This document shows, one piece after another, positions 24,553-35,300 of a stretch of 64,000 nucleotides of DNA. This stretch comes from Membranipora membranacea (lineage: Eukaryota > Bryozoa > Gymnolaemata > Cheilostomatida > Membraniporidae), in assembly GCA_914767715.1 (NCBI GenBank), contig OU612069.1, positions 3,598,001 through 3,662,000 on the forward strand, written 5' to 3'. Each line of letters begins with the position of its first letter. Positions within the stretch are counted from its first letter, which is position 1. Below the pieces are notes generated by a model. That model was not told where the DNA came from, did not search any database, and was given only the letters and a program-made list of their open reading frames with translations. A program made the position numbers and the translations under genes.

Positions 24553-24713
24553 AAAAAATAACCATTTTCTAAGAAATGGATTTTTTAGATTGAAATTGTT
24601 TGTGTATTTATGAGTTGGCTTCTCATGGTTAATGAGGCTTTCCTCACCGCTGTTGTTGTTGAAGCAACTCTGAATTCTGATTGGCTGAACATCAGGATAT
24701 TTAATGTTGGGCA
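24553..24713. repeat. Direct repeat A, second copy
   Basis: This is the counterpart of 19575-19733. It ends exactly where the right arm of the large inverted repeat begins (24714), so the repeat may have been involved in forming that breakpoint. Confidence 0.6.
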
Positions 24714-25570
24714 ACAATAATCTTATGATAATTAATCATAATATACCAGTGTGAGTGCAAGCAAGTCCCTGACATCAAATAAATGTTGGCGAGAATGATT
24801 ACATTATTGATTTTTTAAACTATGAACTCAATGCAATAATTCTTCATGAACTTTTAAGAAGAAAGGGGAACCTTGATGATTGAGTTTGAAAGAAAAAGAT
24901 AATGTGGCAGGGAAAATTTGCACAGAAATCAGATATCTCTGGTGTTATTCAGCCAAACAAAGGAAACATTAAATTAAAAGCAGTGGTAGAGGTGAGGAAT
25001 CAAGATAGCTAACCCTCACAAACTCACCAATGAATGTTGAGCAGCAGGGCTAAAGAAAAATCATAGTCTTCAGATGTGAGCCATTCCATATCCTGTTGAA
25101 ACGTAGATTGTCAAACCAGTCGCTGAATGTGTCTTGTTTTTGGCCCCTGTTTCTCCATCTGTTGCACCTGAAATAAGTTAGAAAATGTAAATAGATAATT
25201 ACGTAGCAACTTCCAGGACTCAAGCTTAAAACTCATAGGATAAGTTCAATTATGGGTTCACTGACTTTATGATTCCATGATCCTCAGTTTTGTATTTATG
25301 CCATCTGGTCAATTGACGTACCCAGAGTTACAGTAGTTTAAACAAGACACAATTTAAAAAGCTACATACGCTAACATTCCCTCATGCAAGACACACTATT
25401 ATTTGATATTGGGTCCGGTCTATCTGGGCAAAACGATAACTGTTTGAAACCTTTTTCAAATATCTTTCAAAATCATTGCTAAGTCAGCCAGCTTAGCCAC
25501 ACAAAAAATGATCATGAATAAAAAAGCTTTCTACCTTCAAAATAGATGACTATTCCCTTGGCAGGTAAAC

Positions 25571-26376
25571 CAATGAACTAAACCTCCAGGAAGAACAACT
25601 CTTAGTTAAGCTGGCTGCTGATTGGCTAATTCCGAAAAATTGAAAAATGATGTGCATGCATAAATAATGGTCACTTGAAATTAGAGAGTGATCAGTAAAA
25701 AATGAAATTGCAATCACTAGGAGTAATTGTTTATGATAAAACATGGTTATGAGGGATAACAGGACTGATACCTTCAACTGCCTGTCCAACATTCCATGAT
25801 TTAGAGTCAGATGACACATTCCTCAGCATATCTTGCTTGTATATGCTGATTTTAATGAGTTTTTCATCATTTTACAATCAAAATGTGAATGTTCAATGTA
25901 TTTACCTGCAAGGTATATGTTCTTTGCAATATAGCCCATAGCCACATGTTTTTAGATTGATCAATTATGGGTTCTGCATAGAGATTCCAGGATTTATAGA
26001 GTGAAAAATTAACATTTTAATGACTTTTCTCTGCATTGTATATCTGCAAAGGATGGCACCTCAACTGTCAATGAGCATCTTCTCTATAGTTCCATGTCTC
26101 AGTTTAGTGAAATAAACAATCAGTTATGAGAATATTTGGTGTCAACACCATGGCCATCAAGCCTCATCACTAAGCATATTCACAGAATTGCGGTTATTTT
26201 CTAGTGAGTCAGTGTATTCAGTGTAACCCACCCCTAATTGCTAAAAAAGAACTTGGGCTATCATGGAGTTATGTTTCCAATTTAGTGTGTTTTTGAGAGG
26301 ACAACTCTGAACCAACTGCACACACCTCAATTGGTCATGTGACTGCAGTTGTTCTTCCTGGAGGTTTAGTTCATTG
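25571..26376. mobile_element. 806-bp non-autonomous TIR element
   Basis: Perfect 30-bp terminal inverted repeats start CAATGAACTAAACCTCCAGG and continue to AAGAACAACT. The flanks are GGTAAAC at 25564-25570 and 26377-26383, and the left arm has the empty site once (12307-12313, reverse complement). The duplication is 7 bp if the element starts at CAATG and 5 bp if it starts at CCAATG. There is no coding capacity. The superfamily is unclear; 7-8 bp duplications occur in P-like and hAT-like elements. Confidence 0.88.
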
Positions 26377-26409
26377 GGTAAACATATTCAATATACCGGA
26401 CTTACATTT

Positions 26410-26839
26410 GTATAAATTTGTTGGCTCCATATCTTCTCAAAATATCCTCAATCCATGTGGATATAGGGCGGTACAGCATTGACAAGCTATCCGATAATGG
26501 AGTCTGGCAAATTTTCCTACGGCGCCCTTGTTATATTATGTTTCCACATAGTTTGCTCCCCTCTATGTCTCTGTCCTAGTATGCGCACTTTCAAGATGAA
26601 CACAGCCTGATAACCCTAAATTCCTCTACCAGTGCAGATCTTGACATCAATCCCTTCCATGACTGACGTAGATTGGGATCATTTTTTATCCCAGTTAGAA
26701 TACGAACAGCACTACGATTTGATATGTTTTCAGTAGCTACTTTAGAAAGAAGGTTGAAGCAGGACTGTTTTTCAGCTTCAAGTTGATAACCATCCATAAT
26801 GTTCAAATTTTGGGTGCTTGGGGTGGTGATCCTACACAC
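26410..26839 (-). other. Mirror copy of the coding-like segment
   Basis: This is the inverted counterpart of 11884-12290, with the same MDGYQLEAE start and WIEDILRRYG end and the same intervening stops. The downstream intron-like sequence was hit by the 806-bp TIR element. The shared stop positions show that the frame was already broken before the arm duplication. Confidence 0.4.
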
Positions 26840-27499
26840 CTTGATAATTATACTATGTGATCAACCACAAAGCTGGAGGTTTAAATTCTGATCTGTTGGT
26901 GTGACAGGTTTTTAAGAAGGATAAACAGTTCACTCTATTGACACCACATTGGTTCATGAATTTCAGCGAACTTTCATTCATGAGCTCTGCATTAAATGCC
27001 AGTATTGTTTGAGTATGTTTGCCTAACAATCTGAGAGAGCCACTGGTGGTTTTGTAAAATAATTATGCTCGGCAGCGCAGAAAAAAAATTTTTCAGAGGG
27101 ATTATTCACTGCCGGCAAGAAACGATGTTACGAAAATACAAAAATGCAACAAGGTGTCCTTTATATATATTCATGGGAAGATGAATATTTTATATTTTGG
27201 TTTAAGGAGAATAACTCTCCTAACCACACCATCTGAATCATTCCATTGCACAACATGTCAGAAATTGAGCTGAATATCTCTGCAGTCAATCTGCTGAGAA
27301 ATTTGTCACCGACAACAATAAGAATCTGAGTGAGTTTGACCTTTATGTGCAAACACAATCTGAGCCATATAGGATCAGATGTTGATAGCGGTACCAAATA
27401 AATGCTTAGATTAGTCATTGTGTTAATTTCACTCAAAATTAACAACATTATGTGTAAGTTTATAAATTGCAGTGTATCCGAAACTTAACCTTCATAATG

Positions 27500-27720
27500 T
27501 TGAGAGCCTTTTTGATGACAAAGCCCTTGTAAATACTGGGGCGGCATCTCAAACCCCAAGGCATCAATGTGCGCAATCAAACGCGATTGTAGTCACTCCT
27601 AAATCGACCCTATTGCTGAGAGAAGATCTGTTCTTTCCTGTACACAACAGCACACCAAATCAACAAGAATTAAGACACGACATTCATACTCATGGCAAGA
27701 CAGCAAATCAAAAAGCTTAA
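27500..27720 (+). pseudogene. LINE ORF C-terminal end (right arm)
   Basis: This is the inverted copy of 10941-11190. It is intact over the QCAQSNAIVV and DLFFPV motifs, then truncated by a deletion of about 155 bp whose ends in the left arm share the 7-base word tttgctg. Confidence 0.5.
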
Positions 27721-27855
27721 TGAGGGATCAAGTTATCACAAAAAAAGTATAACGATCAAATATTTATGATCTGATTTAATTAATAGAAACATCAAACTCC
27801 AGGTTAATGACTACACCTCACAAAACCATGCAGCATTGGACTGCCACAGGGCAGC

Positions 27856-28376
27856 ATGTTATCGCCATTACTCTTCCTCGTAAATACAAGAGATATGCTG
27901 GACAATATGGAGGGTAACCAGCTCCAATACGCTGATGTTCTATGTTCTGGGACGAGCAGTACATTCTTGAAGACATCACTTAAAAACAACTGCGGTATGA
28001 TCACTAGGTGGATTCAGAAATGGAAAATGAATGCTAACTGCACAAAAACAGACGTAATATGGTTCTCTGGCCATCCAGAGCAGTTACAGATCGCTGAGGA
28101 GAGTATCAACATAGCTAAATCCACAAAAGTACTTGGAATCACACTAGACAATAAACTCAACTTTGATAATCAGAGAGAGGAAGCAAAAAGTACTCTCACA
28201 AAGAAATGGAATAGGCTTATTCCATTCATTACAACAGGTCTACAACCAGCCACTACTAAGCGAATCCTAACAGCAATGTTTGTACCAAAAGAATTCTATA
28301 ACTCAGTCATACAGAAGACCATAAAACATGAGAACAGATGGAGATGGAAAATCCACCTGGCTGTTGGAGAGTGCAG
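27856..28376 (+). pseudogene. Second LINE, RT fragment (right arm), catalytic motif deleted
   Basis: This is the inverted copy of 9860-10693. A 9-nt in-frame deletion changes the active site to QLQYADVLCSG, removing the second catalytic Asp. The coding match stops at about 28376, where the arm jumps to sequence matching 4757 of the left arm; the last residues of the ORF are therefore unrelated. Confidence 0.8.
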
Positions 28377-29176
28377 GGAGCAGATTACAGTTAACTTTCC
28401 AAGTTAAAATTAATTACTATTGATATATAACAATGATTTATATGAGGTGGTCAATAAGAACATTCGTCATTGAGAGCTGCATAGTGTTCTGATTTCATTG
28501 TTCTAGCCAGTGTTTGCTTTGCGGATTAATTCTGACACTTTTCAATTTGTGGGTGAACACAACTCCGAAAAATTGAACATCAAAATTACATACATGCGAT
28601 GTTGTTTTCAATGTGCCAATACATTGTGCTTTCAATTGCTGTCTCCAAACTATAGTACCAGGTTACTTTAGCATTGGTTCTTTCATGTATCTCTTGTCTG
28701 CCCAAAGTTTGCTGAGATTTTGAAGCACTGCTGCTTAACCTTCTTACCCTGTGAGAAACTGTCTATGTTTGAGCTTTTTATCAAGCTTCCCTTGAAGAAT
28801 CTTTGAGACAAATCAATGCCTATTTATGATGAACCAGTAGTTCGAAAATCTGTAGCTTCATAAGTTCATGCTTCAGAATAATATATTTTTCTACTTATAC
28901 TTCAACATTCAACTGTGGCTATGTTCGCATTATACATTACACAAAACTTCTAAGAATAGTAATTATAACTTGCAGGAATAATTGAGAATAGAGGACAAAA
29001 GACACACACAAGCATAGGTGGTATATAATTTAAAAAATTTAAACATTCATATTTGAAATTTGAATTTGTGACAAGTATATAATATAATAATAATAATATA
29101 ATATAGTAAAGTGAGTTGATACATTAGGTTCTTAGGATAAAATTTTAAAGAAGGACGACAGTGTCACTAAAAGTCA

Positions 29177-29307
29177 TCAGTTGAATAAAGATAAGGGAGT
29201 TAGGGAGGCTGTGATGATCAAGACTGGGAAGGTCTCACTCCCAGATGTTCCTATGCTCATCAGATGGCCAGCGACATCATCCTCTCCCAGTGCAGGAAAT
29301 ACTGCAT
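29177..29307 (-). CDS. Terminal exon: GPI-anchor-like tail
   Basis: This 131-nt phase-1 exon has acceptor tctattcattag and a stop at 29179-29177. The C-terminus has a cluster of small residues (GTSGSE) followed by a hydrophobic end (FPVLIITASLTPLSLF) and Asn-stop. It has no positively charged cytoplasmic tail, the usual layout of a GPI-attachment signal; a very short transmembrane anchor is the alternative. The inverted copy at 3775-3905 keeps the same ORF. In this arm the preceding intron was enlarged by the 3.9 kb CACTG element. Confidence 0.65.
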
Positions 29308-32300
29308 CTAATGAATAGATTTTAATAATGGTGATAATGAAAATTGATATTATATTAAATTGGTTGATATTTGCACATACACATACCCTATACACTAGGT
29401 CTTATTTGACAGCCCTATTTAATAGGCCCCCTTAAGGCCAGGCGCTTATGTGGAGTAGAAAACCTATACCCATGCCCACTGTGTCCCACCGTTGCCGGCT
29501 ACTCTTTTTTTGAAGAGGCAGAGGGGGATCTTTATACTGTGTGGAAGCACACAGAAAACCTTCTGTATTTTTGGTCTTGATCAGAATACTCCTGGTTAGG
29601 ATGAATGGCTTGCCAGTGCCAAATCAGAAATGACAGCCGGCTCCGGAAATTGACCCTGCACTGCGTTTCATACCCAAGAATTGTCTGACAATTCTGTACA
29701 ATTCTAGAATTGTCAGAAACTGACCTATATATCATTACCCAACCAGCAACCATTATTGTGTAATTAACCCTGCCTGCTAAATAAATTACTTTCATTATTG
29801 ATATTGTATAGCCATAGTATAAGCCTTTACAGTTCTAGTCAATATTATCCAATTGGATATGCTATAATGAATAGATATTGCTGTGCAAGGTAGCATCATA
29901 ATCTATATTGCGGGAGGCCCAGGTTGAAATCCCTGTCGAGGCAAATCTTTTCGTATCATCATGATGGAAAATGAAAGCATTCCATTTGAATTGTTAGCTC
30001 ACAATTTTTGTAAGCACGGAAAACTCTTAGTAATGAGTATGATGACCCTACAAAATACTTATGTTCAACTCTTCTGTGTTGTACCATACCCTACATTATA
30101 TTTTGTACAATCTGTTAATATTGGGAGCAACTGCATAAATAGAATACATCAGCTAAACTATGCTAGCAGAATTATCAGAAAAATTTGCTACTAATAAAAA
30201 TGTAGGCTACAACATCGCTCCCCAGATGAGCGAGGAATTACTTTGCATCAACTGTCCTACATGCCTAAGTGGAGAGAGGTGATATGTGAATGAGGCCATA
30301 TTATCCACAGAACCACTGAATACTGAAAATATGCTGACTGATGCTAAAAAAAACTCAAACTTGGCGTCACAGCAAGTAGTATGAGTACTGGTTATTGGCA
30401 TAGTCTAAACTACGCTCCTTGTGATTATTGAGAGTGAATGGCTTTCAGCTATTTCTATTTGTTGGCCAAAGATGCTCTGAGCACGGAGTTAGCTCTGAAT
30501 GTTATGGTATGTGGACTGAGGGAGGCAAAGGTAAATCAACTATCGTAAGCTTGGTATATATTCATTACCTGTCTACAAAGGAGCTCTTGATGTTATACTG
30601 TATAATTCTCAGCCATCTCAGTTATATGGTGTACAGGAAGCAATTTTGGCATATTTCTCTCTCACTCTTGGATGGTAGTTCCCTAGTAGGTGTTGGCACT
30701 AGTACAGATAGTATTAAAATGTTAGACTACTGGCAACACCGTTTAAAGTAATAAATTTTAATCTGTCAGCTTGAGTGCCACAAGCAGAGAGGTTAGCCAA
30801 TAACCGGCATAATTACATAATTACCTTGATATCCTTGTTGTCAAAATTTTTAATTGTACAATTAAGTATAATTAACACTGTTTGTTAATCCTTCATACAC
30901 ATTCCATTGCACTTGTAACAAGTCATCATGACACACTTGTGGAATTAGAGAGACAGGAGTCATTGTAAGCTGACCTAACTTCCTGTCTTTTGCTGCTGAT
31001 AATGAATGCGGTGAGTTTTAAATTTCGCGAATATTCATTTTTATAATGATGGTTGTTTGGGTGTAATTGCAATCATGATCATTCTTTGTCAGAAGAGTGA
31101 GGGGCGGGAAGTTGTAACATTTTATGCAAAAAACTAGATAATTGTCCAAGTTCCATTTGTATATTTTTATCAACTTATTTCACCAAACTCTGCTTCAAAG
31201 CTCATCATTGTACAGAGCTATTATGTCAAGAATGAGATTGCCTCGCAAAAAAACCTTATATTCTCAGGCGCCCTTATTCTCCAGTATTTGCAAAAAAAGT
31301 TTCATTGATTTTCCGGGCATCTTGGTCAACTTCAAGAGTTTAGCCAGCATTATATGATAATCTGTGTGTTTACCCACAGGGGTGTCCAATTTTAAATCTA
31401 CTGGTACCTGATAAGTTCTGTGAAGGTTGCCTATGAATGCCAGTGTAAACAAAATGAACATTCTGACTGGCTTATCTTGATTATGACTTCATGGGTAAAT
31501 AACTTGGATACCAACAATACATCCAATTATGCTTGGCTAAGATGTTGATGTCAATTGAAAGGTAAGCAATTGGCAGATGACACTGTGAGAATCTTGTTCA
31601 AATTCAATAAGCTAATCTCATTGAAAATGATCAGGCAGATTAAACTGTGCATTGTAGCCATCAATTGAATTTTATGGTATATGGGTAGAGAGAAGCGAGA
31701 GTAAATCAAACAGGCCTATCATTCAATGACACAATGGAACTCGTTTGTACAGAATGTCTGGTGGTCACTGTAAATTCTAAATTTATCAATGCAGCCGATA
31801 ATAATAATCTGAGAGCTTTGAAAGATTATCTGCCAAAAGGCTGTCCAGGCGATAATTTACCGCTTTAAAATTTAACAGCTGTAATGGCCCTGCAAGCCCC
31901 GAATCTGAAATTGTTGAAATGATTGGAATTTCAGGTTGATAGAACCTTTAACATACCAAACTCTTTGATGCATGCAATTAATGACTACAGTGTACAGTTT
32001 GATCTGTCTGATCATTTTCAATGAGATTAGCTTATTATTGAATTTGAACAAGATTCTCACAGTGTCATCTGCCAATTGTTTACCTTTCAATTGACATCAA
32101 CATCTTAGCCAAGCATAATTGGATGTATTGTTGGTATTCAAGTTATTTACCCATGAAGTCATAATCAAGATAAGCCGGTAAGAATGTTAATTTTGCTTAC
32201 ACTGGCATTCATAGGCGACCTTCACAGAACTTATTAGGTACCAGTAGATTTAAAAATGGACAACCCTGTGGATAACCACACAGATTATCATATAATGCTG

Positions 32301-35300
32301 GCTCAACTCTTGAAGTTGACCAAGAAGTGCGGAAAATCAATGAAACTTTTCTGCAAATACTGGAGAATAAGGGCACCAGAGATTTTAAGGTTTTTTGCGA
32401 GGCAATCTCATTCTGGGCATAATAACTCTGTACAATGATGAGCTTTGAAGCAGAGTTTGGTGAAATAATTTGATAAAAATATACAAATGGAATTTGGACA
32501 ATTATCTAGTATTTTGCATAAAATGTTACAACTTCCCGCCCCCTCACTCTTCCGTCAAAGAATGATCATGATTGCACTTACACCCAAACAACCATCATTA
32601 TAAAAATGAATATCCGCGAAATTAAAAACTCATGGCATTCAATATCAGCAGCAAAAGACAGGAAGTTAGGTCAGCTTACAATGATTCCTGTCTCTCTGAT
32701 TCCACGAGTGTGTCATGATGACTTGTTACAGGTGCAATGGAATGTGTGTGAAGGATTAACAAACAGTGTTAATTATACTTAATTGGAGAATTACAAATTT
32801 TGACAATAAGGATATCAAGGTAGTTATGTAGTTATGCCTGTTATTGGCCACAGACAGCTGACAGATTAAAATTTTTTACATTAAACGGTGTTGCCACTTG
32901 TCTAACATTTTAATACTATCTGTACTAGTGCCAACACCTACTAGGGGACTACCATCCAAGAGTGAGAGAGAAATATGCCAAAATTGCTTCCTGACACCAT
33001 ATAACTGAGATGGCTGAGAATGAAATAGTATAACAACAAGAGCTCCTTTGTAGACAGGTAATGAACATATACCAGGCTTACGATAGCTGATTTACCTTTG
33101 CCTCCCTCAGCCCACATACCATAACATTCAGAGCTAACTCCATGCTCAGAGCATCTTTGGCCAACAAATAGAAATAGCTGAAAGCCATTCACTCTCAATA
33201 ATCACAAGGAGCGTAGTTTAGACTATGCCAATAATCAGTACTCATACTACTTGCTGTGACACCAAGTTTGAGTTTTTTAGCATCAGTCAGCATATTTTCA
33301 GTAGTCAGTGGTTCTGTGGATAATATAGCCTCATTCACTTCTCTCCACTTATCTATTCAGTACAGCATATCCAAATGTATGATATTGACTAGAACTGTAA
33401 AGGCTTATACTATGGCTATACAATAGCAATAATGAAAGTAATTTATTTAGCAGGCAGGGTTAATTACACAATAATGGTTGCTGGTTGGGTAATGTTATAT
33501 AGGTCAGTTTCTGACAATTCTAGAATTGTACAGAATTGTCAGACAATTCTTGGGTATGAAACGCAGTGCTGGCTCATAATACCAACCACTCCTGACTCCT
33601 GATTGCAAGAAAATCTCAAAGCTGGAGCAACTGCCACTTTCATTGGGAATCTAATTTACATTCCACAATAAAATTGAATCGATTGATTTTCTGTTTTTGA
33701 AATAAAACTCTTTTCCCCCCTCTGGCTGTGAATATATTAATGTACTATTGAATTGTAGACACTCAAGCCTTTTAATGTGTAACTGTATCTGTACAGTACG
33801 GTAACATTTTGTCATAAGTACTCACTAGTTCTCGGAGTGGCTGAAAAAAAAAGATAGAGAAATGATATTGTGCAGAAGAAAAATGGAAATTCCTATCACT
33901 AGAATGAGAATAAATTGCAAGAAGATATAGCACTACTTTGCAGTATTGTTTCAATTAAACAAAACAGTAACGGCTACTTTAAGGACCTTCATCACGCTCA
34001 AAATTCTCAAGATCTATTGGCTCTTGCTATGACATTTAGGTGGGCTTGCCTGTTTTACTATTACATATTGAAGGCACCATCTCTTTCAATTCTATCCTTC
34101 GCTTCCTGAACAATTTAAGGTTTCAGTTTTATGCAATCAGTCAGTTTGGACTTACATATTGAGCACGCCGATCCGGACCAATTATCATCACAGTGGCAAT
34201 GATAACCAGTCGATAGATCAGAGCAGATTCCATGGCCACAAGGGTTACTCGCACAGGCATTCACACCAATTTCTACAAATGAAAAAAAATAAATAAAGTA
34301 CTATGATAAAAAAGAATTCACAGCCACGTTTAAACTTACGATTTCACCTCAGCTCAGCTCAGAGTTGACAATAGAAAAATGATGAGAAAATCTATGTTCT
34401 GAATAATTGAAATAGCAACTTATTAAGTAAAGGCGCATCATAGACCTAATAATAAACCTAGACAGGACACCATATACAGCTGAAGTGAGGCACTTAATTG
34501 TGGGACAACGTAATGGCATTGGCAGGTGTAGTAAGCAATGATGCCATCATTGAATTACTGTCCATAATCCAGGTTTTTTGTTCATAACTCGATCAATTTT
34601 TATGGAATTTTGTATTTGAAAATTGCTTTACAATCAGCAGCGTCTTGTTATACACTTGATGCTATTTCTTCTCCAAGAATGTTTAGCCTTAGATTAGTAT
34701 CAAACTGTTTAAGACAAGCTGCTAAATCAAGTATAATTTTCAAGCTTGAAATCCGATCGAAATTGATTGAGTTATCGACAAAAAACCTGGGTTTTGGACA
34801 GTATATCAATCATAGCATCATTACTTCTACACCTTCCAATGTCAGTACGCCGCCCATAAAGTGCCCTGTCTAGGTTTATTATTAAGTATATGAGGCACAT
34901 GCGTTTCTCTAGGTCTCATACAATGTAATACCCAATAATATGTGCATATCATTGATTCAAATGATGATAAATCTGCAAAGTTTCACCATGAACTTTCTGA
35001 TATATTCCCAGGTTTAGGCAAAGTCAATGTCACCAAGCTGTATGGAATCCAGCTAAGGGATGATATGTAACCAACTCTGTTATACACACGCCGTTCGAGG
35101 TGTCTCAGCCGCGACTGCTGATAGTCAAAAAGCAGCTAGACACAATGAAGAGTAAGGGTATGGTATCTAAAGTTACTGACCGACTGGTGCTCCGGTATGG
35201 TTCAAGTACCTATAGGAAATCCACATATATTCTACCCTGTCTAAACTTCAACGGGCGGTAACACATCCTAAAAGTTCTGTAGACAAAATTTTAGCCAAGA

